DNA of 64,000 nucleotides, from positions 62,001 through 126,000 of the forward strand of contig NC_087384.1 of NCBI RefSeq assembly GCF_963675165.1, read 5' to 3'. Source of the stretch: Halichondria panicea (Eukaryota; Porifera; Demospongiae; Suberitida; Halichondriidae). The translations under genes and the position numbers were made by a program. Positions 1-11,600 of this stretch are shown here, in pieces (the stretch's first letter is position 1; the number at the start of each line of letters is the position of its first letter). The notes beneath the pieces are model-generated. The model had not been told where the DNA came from. It saw only the letters and a list, made by a program, of their open reading frames with translations, and searched no databases.

Positions 1-200
1 AAACTGAATATGAACAAATATATTATTATATAATGTGCTAAATTATAGCATTCATTTTATTGTGGCATGTATTCTTCTTATAATTATTTTATTGATAACT
101 TGTTTTTCATACATTATCATGTACATCATTATATCATAATTATTATACAAAAAGAGAGTTCTCAGAACATACACAAATTAAGTACACAAAGCTCTAGTGT
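1..200. other. 3' flank of ACAD8, no gene seen
   Basis: AT-rich sequence downstream of the ACAD8 stop codon. It presumably holds that gene's 3' UTR on the minus strand. I see no coding exon or structured RNA in it. Confidence 0.5.
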
Positions 201-1320
201 TCACTGTAGAATGTTCCTGGACACTATGAGTCTCATGATTTCATTAGTACCTGCACACAACACAAGGGAAGGGGATATCATTATAGGTCATCACTAGATC
301 ACAGCTAGTTACAGACCTTCCAATATCTGGTGTACTCGAGTATCCCTCATGAACTGCTGCACTGCATAGTCCTTGAGGTAACCATAGCCACCGTGGAGTT
401 GCAACGCTTCATTAGTAATATTGAAGCAATGATCAGTTGCAAACAGTTTAGCCATAGCACACAGCTCAGCAGTGGCATTGTCACCATCATCCAGTGCAGC
501 GGCAGCATGGCGGACCATGAGGCGAGAGGCTGTCAGGGAGGTGCCAAGGTCCGCCATCTTGAACTGGAGGTACTGCAATGAATGGGTAATCAACAGATCA
601 TGTGTTTAGCACGGAACTATGAGCTGCCTGAGGATACAAATTATGTAATGTTGCTAGCTCCAGTGAAAAGTGGGATCTTAACTACCTGAAAGTTAGCGAG
701 TGTTTGTCCGAATGCTTGTCTTTGCTTGAGATGTTCTGTAGCTAGTGCAATAGATTGCCAGGCACCACCCAAACTGCATGAGGCTGTGTGTGTGTGTGGG
801 GGGGAGGGGGTACATTGTGTGTGTGTGTGTGTGTGGGGGGGGGAGGGGGGTACATTGTGTGTGTGTGTGTGTGTGGGGGGGGAGGGGAGTGGAGGGTACA
901 TTGTGTGTGTGTGTGTGTGGGGAGGGGGGGAGGGTACATTGTGTGTGTGTGTGTGTGTGGGGGGGGGTGGAGGGTACATTGTGTGTGTGTGTGTGTGTGT
1001 GTGCTGACTCACCAATGTTGATTCGTCCTCCATTGAGTCCGGCCATGGCAATACTGAATCCCTACAAGGACATGGCCATACCCATAACCACACCCACCAG
1101 TTACACCCACCTGTCCCTCAGCTCCTAATAGTTGTTCCCTGTGTACTGGACAATCCTCTAGCACCACTTCACGTGTTGGCTGGCTATTCCAGCCGACCTA
1201 TTAGTGGGTGTGGTCAGTACATCACATGACTACATTGTGTATATACCTTATTCTCTCTCTTCCCAAAGGAAAGTCCAGGAGTATCTTTATCCACAATGAA
1301 GCAGGAGATGCCTTTGGGAC

Positions 1321-1397
<77 letters not shown>

Positions 1398-2563
1398 TAT
1401 CTAAGCACACCATTAGAAAGGTAATTCTGAGAGCTATTGAATGCATCAATTAGTTTTGAAATTAGACATTCTGAACACAAATTACGGGCTCCCAAAGATT
1501 GCTACCAAATCGGTTGAATTCTAGAAAACATGCAAATAGTTCACATACATAGACTTGCCTGGCTCTCCTGTCCGTGCCATGACTAGGTACACATCAGCCA
1601 CACCCCCTCCGCTAATAAATGCCTATCCGAGGTTAAAGGTTAACTATTATACACTAGAGAGGCTCACCTTTGACCCTGTGAGGCGATAAGTGTCTCCCTC
1701 TAGTACAGCCCTTGTTTGCAGGTTAGCAGCATCACTCCCTGCCCCAGGTTCAGTGAGACAATAAGAGGAGAGTCTGGTCATGGTGGTGAGGTCAGGGAGG
1801 TAGCTCTCACGCTGACTCAGGCTGCCATACTCATCTATCATCCAAGCACACATACTGCACACACGTAGGGGACACAAATGAACATGTTAAAGCAATGACA
1901 TCGAAAGATTCACTGAATCAACACCACATGAAAGGCTAGAGCTACACAACTCATTACATATGTCCCAGTAGTTATTGACACATTAGCATACTTGTGTATG
2001 GAGAGGTAAGCGGTGGTACTGACACAGCCAGTGGAGAGAGCCTCAAATATAACAGAAGTGTCTAGTCGTGACAGCCCAGACCCTCCAACATCCTCACGCA
2101 CATAGATAGCAGCAAACCCAAGAGATGCCGCTTTACGCAACACCTCAACAGGTAACTCTTCCTGTGAGTGCGTAGTGTGTGTGAGTGTGAGGGGTGTACA
2201 TGTGTGTGTGTGTGAGTGTGAGGGGGTGGTGTGTGTGAGTGTGAGGGTGTATGTGTGTGTGTGAGGAGGTGGTGTGTACATGTGTGTGTGAGGAGGTGGT
2301 GTACGTGTGTGTGAGGAGGTGGTGTGTGTGTACTTTGAGGTCCCAGTCTTTCATATGAGGGCTCATCTCGTTACTGGCAAACCTCAGAGCCTCTGCTTGT
2401 AACTGCATCTGCTCACTGGTTAGCCCGCGACTAGCTGAGGGAGTATGTACATGCAGTGACAGGATCAGAGGTGTTGCTACACTAACTCACGGTCCAGACA
2501 TGAGGTGGAGGCAGCGCGTGTCCGCATACCTAGTCCTACAATGCTCCTCACAGCTCGTAACAT
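201..2563 (-). CDS. ACAD8: Isobutyryl-CoA dehydrogenase (acyl-CoA dehydrogenase family member 8)
   Basis: Mitochondrial flavoenzyme of valine catabolism that oxidises isobutyryl-CoA to methacrylyl-CoA. I read 11 exons on the minus strand: 2491-2563, 2334-2434, 1992-2161, 1668-1854, 1559-1622, 1247-1320, 1111-1197, 1013-1061, 686-783, 317-572 and 201-250. They total 1209 nt (402 aa; human is 415). The N-terminus is basic and Ser/Ala-rich, like a mitochondrial presequence. Family signatures are [14 protein letters not shown] (FAD and substrate contacts), [28 protein letters not shown], and HQILEGTNE, which holds the expected catalytic Glu. Exon joins reproduce the human order closely ([25 protein letters not shown]), which favours ACAD8 over other acyl-CoA dehydrogenases. 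The intron after the exon 1559-1622 starts with GC (AG|GCAAGT), a GC-AG intron. Several introns are nearly pure CA/TG repeats. Confidence 0.95.
787..1001. repeat. TG/G-rich minisatellite in an ACAD8 intron
   Basis: About five copies of a unit made of TGTGTG runs, a G-rich run (GGGGGGGAGGGG) and TACATTG. It fills the intron between exons 1013-1061 and 686-783. It is open in several frames by composition only. Confidence 0.85.
1322..1395. repeat. (CA)n microsatellite in the GC-AG intron of ACAD8
   Basis: About 36 CA units directly next to the 3' splice site of the ACAD8 intron that begins with GC. Confidence 0.95.
1408..1504. repeat. Dispersed repeat family C, copy 1
   Basis: Shares AAGGTAATTCTGAGAG, then TTGAATGCAT, AATTAGTTT and AATTACGGGCTC in the same order with 20253-20335, which lies between TYW1 exons. 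This copy is about 15 bp longer. It has no coding capacity and the family is not recognised. Confidence 0.6.
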
Positions 2564-2640
2564 TGTAACTTTCTTGTTAATTTTACCAGTAGGTAATGAT
2601 CATCACATGGGTAAGCTCAAATAGAACATAATTAAGGATT

Positions 2641-3045
2641 GATAGCCTCGATTCCAAGCCGCTGAGAAAGGCTGCATGGTATACACTGTTTACTCTTCAA
2701 GGGGCTGGAGCGAGGCTAATGGTTTGGTAAAGGTGGTCAACAGCAGTTCTCCTCTCACCGAAAATATGAACCTCGATATTAATCTTTTTCCGAACAATTT
2801 CATTTATACAGAGTTTGAAATTGGGAGTACGAGATGATTTTTAATCAAAAATTAATTATAATAAGCAGTTGCATTTAATTCTGTGTCTAGTCAGATTGTT
2901 GGGGCTGTATGGCTGAGTGTAGTCAGATGGTCGAGGCTGTGTGGCCCTGCTGGGAGTCTAGTCAGATGGTTGAGGTTGTATGGCAGAGCCTAGTCAGATG
3001 CATAGATGGTTGAGGCTGTATGGCAGAGTCTAGTCAGATGCTCTT
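2641..3045. repeat. Upstream flank of ACAD8 with a ~40-bp imperfect repeat
   Basis: From about 2888 to 3042 there are four imperfect copies of a unit containing TAGTCAGATGGTTGAGGCTG followed by TATGGC. At 2645-2720 there are fragments (TAGCCTCGATTCCA, GAGCGAGGCTA) of the small foldback element described at 7726-7785. I see no gene. Confidence 0.55.
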
Positions 3046-3242
3046 GCTCCTGTATAAAATGGAAGTGAAATAGATACAAACAAATGAAAACCACCATTAT
3101 TAAAGAGATGAATCAGCATTTTCTGTGACCTCAGTTGTGGTATTATTATTGTGCAGAAGTACTGGCTGAAAGAGAGCAATAGGTGAGTTAAGTAACAAGT
3201 GCCTGTGTGTGTGCATTGCAACCATTGACTGAGCAATAGGTC

Positions 3243-3960
3243 GACTATAACCAGTGCCTGTGTGTGTGCATTGTAAGTATAACCAGTGCCTGTGTGTGTG
3301 TGTGCATTGCAAGTATAACCAGTGCCTGTGTGTGTGTGTGCATTGCAAGTATAACCAGTGCCTGTGTGTGTGTGTGCATTGCAAGTATAACCAGTGCCTG
3401 TGTGTGCATTGCAAGTATAACCAGTGCCTGTGTGTGTGCATTGCAAGTATAACCAGTGCCTGTGTGCATTGCAAGTATAACCAGTGCCTGTGTGTGTGCA
3501 TTGCAAGTATAACCAGTGCCTGTGTGTGTGCATTGCAAGTATAACCAGTGCCTGTGTGCATTGCAAGTATAACCAGTGCCTGTGTGTGTGCATTGCAAGT
3601 ATAACCAGTGCCTGTGTGTGTGCATTGCAAGTATAACCAGTGCCTGTGTGTGTGTGCATTGCAACCATTGACTGAGCAATAGGTCGACTATAACCAGTGC
3701 CTGTGTGTGTGCATTGCAAGTATAACCAGTGCCTGTGTGTGTGCATTGCAAGTATAACCAGTGCCTGTGTGTGTGCATTGCAAGTATAACCAGTGCCTGT
3801 GTGTGCATTGCAAGTATAACTAGTGCCTGTGTGTGTGTGTGCATTGCAAGTATAACCAGTGCCTGTGTGTGTGCATTGCAAGTATAACCAGTGCCTGTGT
3901 GTGTGCATTGCAACCATTGACTGAGCAATAGGCGAGTATAACAAGTGCCTGTGTGTGTGC
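3243..3960. repeat. 32-bp minisatellite array
   Basis: About 20 copies of a unit built on GTATAACCAGTGCCTGTG, then a variable TGTG run and CATTGCAA. Three units (about 3220, 3660 and 3910) carry an inserted CCATTGACTGAGCAATAGG block. This is a higher-order pattern expected from unequal exchange. The variable TG number shifts the frame, so the long readings here are not credible proteins. Confidence 0.9.
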
Positions 3961-4109
3961 CATCGACTGGTTAGACAACAATTTCCAGCCTTGAGACAAC
4001 ACACATTCCAACAACCACAACAATTGCATCCACTGAAACACAACACAAAAACTGAAGATCCAAACAACTGAAGATTTCGAAACCACCAAACACTTCAAAC
4101 CATATTTAT

Positions 4110-4745
4110 TATATCACCGACAAATCACCATGAGAGGTCAAAGGTTGTACCACCCAATCACCTTATCTATTTATTGTACACCCCTAGAGAGTACAGAACA
4201 AGGTAACTGAATTGAGTGAATGGATCAGTGAACAGTAAAGTGAATGGTATCATGTTTCAGAGCAACATAGAACCTGTGCCAGGATCTGTGGCATGCTCGG
4301 TACGATCGAGTCATGACAACGTAGCTATCCTGCATCATTCCTGATCCAATCACCAGCAAGCGTCCTCACGCCCCCACTGGGCAGTATTGCTCTGTTCAGA
4401 TTTCCAAATCCCATGCCTTCAGGGCTACCAGTACCGCAACGCGATGGCAGAATCCCAAAAACAAGGAATCTAGAAAAATGAACGGAGCAATACTGTTGAG
4501 TTTTCCCGAAAGGCAAGGATCACTCAAGACGCTCGACTTACTGGTCGTAACACCAGGTCAACAGGGTTACAGCTAGTCCCGAAGGCAGGGCCTAGCACAG
4601 GCTCTACATCACTCTGAGGCATGATCCCACCACTCAACTGTACAAAGCTCTAGTCATTCAATGTAACTAACTAGTTCTGCACTACGAACCTAGATACCAG
4701 CCACACAAAGATAATGGGCCACCTGCCATGCACACAAGATCAATA
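4110..4745. repeat. Tandem segmental duplication, left copy
   Basis: A block starting near ATCACCATGAGAGGTCAAAG and ending near CCTGCCATGCACACAAG recurs at 4868-5480 with few differences, about 740-755 bp downstream. Inside it, CAGTATTGCTCTGTTCA (4382-4398) and TGAACGGAGCAATACTG (4479-4495) form an inverted repeat that could fold into a ~115-nt hairpin. I recognise no protein or RNA family. Confidence 0.8.
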
Positions 4746-4867
4746 AACCTTTGCTTCTGTGCATGGAAACAACCTGACCTCTCTAACACAACCAATGAAG
4801 ATCTGAATACAACACAACAACAACTGAAGAATTCAATCCACCAAACACCACAAATCAAGTTATAATC

Positions 4868-5480
4868 TCACCAGACAGATTACCATGAGAGGTCAAAGGT
4901 TGTACCACCCAATCATCTATTGTCCCCTAGAGAGTACAGAACAAGGTAACTGAATTGAGTGAATGGATCAGTGAACAGTAAAATGAATGGTATCACGTCT
5001 CAGAGCAACATAGAACCTGTGCCAGGACCTGTGGCATGCTCGGTACGATCAAGTCATGACAACGTAGCTATCCTGCATCATTCCTGATCCAATCACCAGC
5101 AAGTGTCCTCACGTCCCCATTGGGCAGTATTGTCTGTTCAGATTTCTAAATCCCATGCCTTCAGGGCTACCAGTACCGCAACGCGATGGCAGAATCCCAA
5201 AAACAAGGAATCTAGAAAAATGAACGGAGCAATACTGTTGAGTTTTCCCGAAAGGCAAGGATCACTCAAGACGCTCGACTTACTGGTCGTAACACCAGGT
5301 CAACAGGGTTACAGCTAGTCCTGAAGGCAGGGCCTAGCACAGGCTCTACATCACTCTGAGGCATGATCCCACCACTCAACTGTACAAAGCTCTAGTCATT
5401 CAATGCAACTAACTAGTTCTGCACTACGAACCTAGATACCAGCCACACAAAGATAATGGGCCACCTGCCATGCACACAAG
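4868..5480. repeat. Tandem segmental duplication, right copy
   Basis: Second copy of the 4110-4745 block. The hairpin is kept, with arms at about 5125-5140 and 5221-5237. The left arm has lost one or two bases (TATTGTCTG). A 5' part present in the left copy (a run of TTTATTGTACACC) is shortened here. Confidence 0.8.
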
Positions 5481-5632
5481 CTCAAATAAATGTGTTCCTA
5501 GAGGAAGTTTTGGCCTAACCTTTGCCTCTGTGCATGGAAAACAACCTGACCTCTCTATCGTATCTCGAGATATTTGTTGCAATAAACTTAACAATCAGAC
5601 ACACAGTAACTTACCCACTGGAATGGGTAGCA

Positions 5633-5762
5633 GGTCTCCTCCTGCAGTCTCTGCGCGCACAGCTCTAAGTGTTTAAGTGGCAGGATGATGGAGTGGAGGT
5701 CTCCTCCTGCAGTCTCTGCGCGCACAGCTCCAAGTGTTCAAGTGGCAGGATGATGGAGTGGC
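5633..5762. repeat. 65-bp direct duplication
   Basis: Two adjacent copies of a 65-bp unit containing CTGCAGTCTCTGCGCGCACA and GTGGCAGGATGATGGAGTGG, differing at a few positions. A short (GA)n run follows at 5779-5801. I see no gene. Confidence 0.85.
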
Positions 5763-6185
5763 AGTCCCTCCGTTTCACATACAGAGAGAGAGAGAGAGAG
5801 AGTAGTGACAAGAGTAGAGCCATACACACACAAGCGCAGCACATCACTTGCCTTAGGGGTAGGTAGCAAAATAATGGCATTCTGCCACGAGGTCTGGCCT
5901 TTATTCCTTCTCGATCCACCAATCAGATTCAGAGAAAGTAAACTTAAGAGCATACTCTAGAACATTCTTCACGAATTTTTACCAATAACTACGGTACACA
6001 CTTGAGGTTAATTATGGTTTTGTAGTACTGTACTGTTACAATCAATTAAGTAATTTAATTAAGACACAATAAAGGATCCCCTCCTAGCTATAAAGCGCTA
6101 AACCATACACACCACTGGACACACACACACACACACTGGGTACAGTGAGTTGATGGATAACTCAACTCAGTGGAGGAGATGTGGG

Positions 6186-7047
6186 TTAGGTATGTGATGT
6201 GTTGGGCAGCCTCACACAGTGGCAGCAGCAATCCTTGGGTACAGCTAGGTGTGTGTTGGGCAGCCTCACACAGTGGCAGCAGCAATCCTGGGGTACAGCT
6301 AGGTGTGTGTTGGGCAGCCTCACACAGTGGCAGCAGCAATCCTGGGGTACAGCTAGGTGTGTGTTGGGCAGCCTCACACAGTGGCAGCAGCAATCCTTGG
6401 GTACAGCTAGGTGTGTGTTGGGCAGCCTCACACAGTGGCAGCAGCAATCCTGGGGTACAGCTAGGTGTGTGTTGGGCAGCCTCACACAGTGGCAGCAGCA
6501 ATCCTGGGGTACAGCTAGGTGTGTGTTGGGCAGCCTCACACAGTGGCAGCAGCAATCCTGGGGTACAGCTAGGTGTGTGTTGGGCAGCCTCACACAGTGG
6601 CAGCAGCAATCCTGGGGTACAGCTAGGTGTGTGTTGGGCAGCCTCACACAGTGGCAGCAGCAATCCTGGGGTACAGCTAGGTGTGTGTTGGGCAGCCTCA
6701 CACAGTGGCAGCAGCAATCCTTGGGTACAGCTAGGTGTGTGTTGGGCAGCCTCACACAGTGGCAGCAGCAATCCTGGGGTACAGCTAGGTGTGTGTTGGG
6801 CAGCCTCACACAGTGGCAGCAGCAATCCTGGGGTACAGCTAGGTGTGTGTTGGGCAGCCTCACACAGTGGCAGCAGCAATCCTGGGGTACAGCTAGGTGT
6901 GTGTTGGGCAGCCTCACACAGTGGCAGCAGCAATCCTTGGGTACAGCTAGGTGTGTGTTGGGCAGCCTCACACAGTGGCAGCAGCAATCCTGGGGTACAG
7001 CTAGGTGTGTGTTGGGCAGCCTCACACAGTGGCAGCAGCAATCCTGA
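6186..7047. repeat. 54-bp minisatellite array, 16 copies
   Basis: Sixteen nearly identical 54-bp units containing GTGTTGGGCAGCCTCACACA and GTGGCAGCAGCAATCCT. One site varies (CCTTGGGTACAG versus CCTGGGGTACAG). The T form is in units 1, 4, 10 and 14. The unit is a multiple of three without stops in several frames, so both strands read as long repetitive proteins. The last unit diverges to AATCCTGAAG followed by GTAAGTCC, a strong 5' splice-site match. Confidence 0.95.
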
Positions 7048-7320
7048 AGGTAAGTCCTGTAGAGTGGGTAGACATTACATCTGAATTCAGGGTACTGTTA
7101 TAGAAATGGAAAGGGTACAATGACACTAATATACATGTAATGGCTACAGGTGAATGTTGCCTTACATGTAGTCATTACGGTCCACTTGCTACAAGTTGGT
7201 TGTAAAGGATGTGACCACATGGAGTAATTAGAGGAGACAGTGGGCACTTATTATCAGCCAGCTAGAGCATTAGCACCACCCTGTCTACAGCACTGTGATC
7301 ATCTTCTTGCAATCTTCTAT

Positions 7321-7341
7321 GGGGGGGGGGGGGGGGGGGGG
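7321..7341. repeat. Poly-G run of about 21
   Basis: An uninterrupted G homopolymer on the plus strand between the 54-bp array and ANKFY1. It could form G-quadruplexes, and its exact length is prone to sequencing error. Confidence 0.9.
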
Positions 7342-7725
7342 TCAACAACAGGGCAACCTGCACAGATGAGAATACAGTACCCTATAATAAAGAGGTTGAC
7401 TCTCTAAAGCTCTCCACTGTTAGGCCTGGGGTAGCAATATTATCATTATCTGAGCATGCATGTTGAGTGAGAATTATGCTGGCTATAAATGGGCACTGAG
7501 AGGCTTTGGAATGCAGGTCATATGACTCATACTGATCTCTTTACTTTACATACTGATCTCTTTACTTTATATATGTGATACGTTGTGTTATGCTCGTGGT
7601 TTACACTGAATGAGGAATAAATAGGCTGTTATTTGGCAATGACTCTTGCATAAATACCGGTACATTATCTACATAAAGCAGTGCACTTGCAACAGAGTAA
7701 AACCACAATTTAAAATTGCCATCCC

Positions 7726-7785
7726 TAGCCTCGATCCCAGCTCCTTCGCGTCTTCTCAACTGAGAGCGGCCTGGAATCGAGGCTA
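7726..7785. mobile_element. Small foldback (MITE-like) element
   Basis: A 60-bp element with ~15-bp terminal inverted repeats: TAGCCTCGATCCCAG at the left and CTGGAATCGAGGCTA at the right. Related arms occur at about 2645-2720 and 30499-30515 (GTCTGGAATCGAGACT), so it is dispersed. It lies about 150 bp upstream of the ANKFY1 start codon. Confidence 0.65.
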
Positions 7786-7930
7786 TGCCATCCCATTCTT
7801 GCTAAGAAACGTGGGTGGCTGGTTTAGTACAGAGGGGGTGGGGCTACTCATAGTAACCACGCCCCCGCATCCCAAACATATTAAATTGTGTTTGAATGGT
7901 GGGCGTGGTCGTTATCTACCTTGGAAAGAA

Positions 7931-8601
7931 ATGGCTGCCTCTTCTAGTAAGTAGTACAGTAGTATAGTGTTGCCTGCACTACAGATAGTGAGTAGCTAGG
8001 GCTAATGCTGTGTGGATAGCTACAAGTGCTACTATTAGAGGTTAAAAGACTGTGTGTGTTTATCCTTGCAGACGAAGCAGCCAAGCTACAGCAACATCTG
8101 GACCTTCTCAGGGCCCAGTATGTGAAGCTACAGCAACGTCATGCAGAGCTCGAACAGAAGTATTCCCGTGTCTTAGCCACGTCTGGTAGTGTAGGACCTG
8201 ACCACTTTGTGTCAAGGCTGCTCAAGGTGGTGTCAGACCTGTATGACAAATCCCTGTACAGGTATGTATGCCTTGTATATACAGTATGAGTGTGACTGTA
8301 TCCATGCACACAGTGACATGGAGGTGGTGCTGGCTGATCGGAGGATACCAGCTCATAAGTTCATCCTAGTGGCGAGGAGTCGACATTGGACACAAGACGA
8401 GACCTTATCATCGACCAATCAGCTTGACTTGAGTCACATGACACCTTTTGTAGCTGGGAGCATGATTCGCTGGGTCTACACTGACAGTATCATCCTACCC
8501 TCTGACCAAACAGCCATGATAGAGTTACTAGCAGCAGCTAACAAGTATCATCTAGGCCAACTCAAGGAGAAGTGAGTGGGCAGTGTGTGGTGTGTGTGAT
8601 A

Positions 8602-8632
<31 letters not shown>

Positions 8633-11600
8633 GTGAGGGGTCGCTGGTGTCTAGTGTGACTGTAAGGAATTGTATCAAGCTCTACCAAGCATCAGAGGAG
8701 CACTCGGCTGATAATCTCAAGAAATACTGCCTCCAAATGATCTCTAGTCATTGGGTAAGTCCCCCACCACTGAACAATACTGTGATCTGATTGGTTGCGT
8801 CCACACACAGAGCAATCTAAACACGAGTGACTTTGCTGAGATGACTGCTCCATTGTTATATGAGATATTTAAGGCTCACACAAACCATCCCCTCCACCTC
8901 GCCATCCTGCATTGTAGGGAAGACATTGTCTTCTTGTTCCTCATAGAGTTCAACTCACAGGTACTAGTGTATATTGACGTTGTTATTGGCCACTCATGTG
9001 TGTAACAGGATGCAGTAGATTCCTTACACGTTCACTCACCCCCACACTCACCCCCACCCCCACACTCACCCTCACTCCCACCCTCACCCCCACACTCACC
9101 CCCACCCCCACACTCACCCCCACACTCACCCTCACCCCCACACTCACCCCCACCCCCACACTCACCCTCACTCCCACCCTCACCCCCACACTCACCCCCA
9201 CCCCCACACTCACCCCCACACTCACCCTCACCCTCACTCCCACCCTCACCCCCACACTCACCCTCACCCCCACCCTCACCCTCACCCTCTCCTCACTGTA
9301 GCTGCCTGGCAAGCTGAATGAGTGTGACAGTGATGGCAACCTTCCTCTCAACCTTGCCCTCTTACATCGCCATGACAGCATTGCCAGCACACTGGTGGGT
9401 AATAACTGTGATGTGGATGTTCTGGACAGTGATGGGAACAGTCTCTTACACCTGGCTATCCTGAGAGGGGACACCTTTGCAGCCTCCTTCCTCATCAAGA
9501 ATGGAGCTAATACTATTCTACCTCGACGCAGTACCCAGGAGACTCCACTTCACCTGGCAGCTGCTTATAATCCCTCACAGGTATATTAGAGTGTGGTCCA
9601 GCTGTGATCATTCCTAATAACAACTTATTGTGATGGTCACCATGTGCTGTGTGTAGGCCCTGGCCCACGTGTCTAGTGTGGCTGTTAAGGATGCTCCCTG
9701 GCCAACTGAGTCCATGGCTCAGATAGCCAGCCTCTTGCTGGAGTATCATGCCAACCCTGACTCTCAAGACAGTACTGGAGCTACTCCACTTCAACGTGCT
9801 ATTACAGCAGGCAATGAAGATGTCTTCACTATCTTACTGACCAACCCAGTGTAAGCACACCCTCTCATTCATTGTACTAGCCTATACCTCACTACTGTGT
9901 GTACAGGTTGAACCTTGAGCTGCGTAACAATAGCTCTGAGACTGCATTATGGTTGGCCCTGTTAGACCTGGACACTGGCTACCTACACAGCACTGACCTC
10001 TCAGAGCATGACCACACCTTTGCTGCACGCCTTATACTCAGAGGAGCTAATATTGATGCAGTGGATACTCGCAGTGGCAACTCTGCACTTCATAGCGCTA
10101 TACTGGAGAGTAAGGAAGCAGCTGCTGTGTTCCTAGTACACAAGGGGGCTCTTCCTAATAACAAGAACAGCAAAGGGGAAGCCCCTATTCATTTAGCTGC
10201 CATGAATGGGCTGGAGACTCTTGTAGGTGTATTGCTAGAGTGTGGAGCAGATCCCAACCAACAGACTGCCCTCAAGCCACGCCCACTTGTCAAGACCCCG
10301 CCCACTACCCGACAAGACTCTCTGACCACACCCACTCCACTCGAGGCTCTCTCTTACACTGTACAGGTAGGTACATATGTAAGTGTAGTGTGGTGTGTGT
10401 AATGTGTGTATTGTGTGTGTGTAGGCGGGCAGTGGTTACTCGTCCTCACAGAGCTCACACCCGCCCACTCCACCCTCACAACCCTCACACTACAATCCTC
10501 CCGATATGGCAGAGACATTGCAAATGATCAGTGGAGGGATTACCATGGCAACCTTCCCTAAGGAGAGTCCGTCAATGAGCAGAGGTAAGGTCTACTAATT
10601 ACCCAGGATTAATGACAGGGACTTCCCCTCCAGTTGCTGTGAATCCATTCAACACAAACCCATTTGGCTCGGACAGTGAGGAGGAAGAGGACACGCCCCC
10701 TCCACTACCATCAGGGTATCATGTGATCAGTGCCCCTCCCACTAAGTCAGGCCACACCCACTCATCTCTTAGATCCAGTGCTACAGGTACAACAATTCAT
10801 AATTTGTATCATAATTATGTCATTTAATCTCACTCCCTAGGTACCCCAGCATCACAGCATGGTGCCACGCCCCCATTTGCCCCACCCACTAATGAGAGAG
10901 AGTTCATTGAATCAGCCGAGCAGTTTGATGTGACCTTTGACCCTGGCCTGCGGACTGCCCTCCACTTGGCCATTGCTTATAATCACCCACCAGTGGTCAG
11001 AGTGTTGCTACACCACAAAGGTAATAGATGCTCAATTGAAAAAGGCCATAATTTCCCATTTTTAGGAAAATATAGCCATGGGTATTTTGTCAAAAACAGG
11101 CCCAAAATGAACTAAAGTTTATGGCCATTCAAATAATTACGTTATCCTGTAGGTACTAGCAGCTCTGGTAAACTGGAAGTGGGTCTCAATGTGAACCTGA
11201 GAGATGGATCAGAAGAGACACCACTGAGTCTAGCACTGTGGACCAACCTATTCATGGTGGCACAGGAACTGCTTGATGCTGGGGCTGACATTGAGAGCAC
11301 AGACAGTGATGCTCCGGGCATGTTGTATGTTGCCATAGTGAGGGAGAAGGCTAAGGCAGCACGCTACCTCCTGGACAATGGAGCTAACTTCAAGAAGAAG
11401 TATGTATAAATTATATACCTACATGAGGCGGCATGTGTGTAGAAGCCAGTGTGTTGTGTGTGTTGTGTGTAGGAGCCAGTGTGTTGTGTGTGTTGTGTGT
11501 AGGAGCCAGTGTGTTGTGTGTGTTGTGTGTAGGAGCCAGTGTGTTGTGTGTGTTGTGTGTAGGAGCCAGTGTGTGTTGTGTGTTGGAGCCAGTGTGTTGT

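Noticed and set aside
3030-4098. 345-aa and smaller readings over the 32-bp array
   Set aside because: Minisatellite with variable TG number. No domain and no sensible start or splice context.
4325-4516. 63-residue minus-strand reading in the duplicated block as a gene
   Set aside because: Not kept open in the second copy over the same span; the similarity there is explained by DNA duplication.
5103-5318. 71-residue plus-strand reading in the right copy of the duplicated block
   Set aside because: The left copy does not keep the same start, and composition is not gene-like.
6088-7084. Long repetitive proteins on both strands of the 54-bp array
   Set aside because: The unit length is a multiple of three and lacks stops in several frames, so open frames appear on both strands by construction. 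No conserved domain, and all units are nearly identical at DNA level.
7646-7954. 102-residue reading upstream of ANKFY1 containing its start codon
   Set aside because: It reads through the foldback element and past the exon 1 donor. The ATG at 7931 with the donor at 7947 fits the family.
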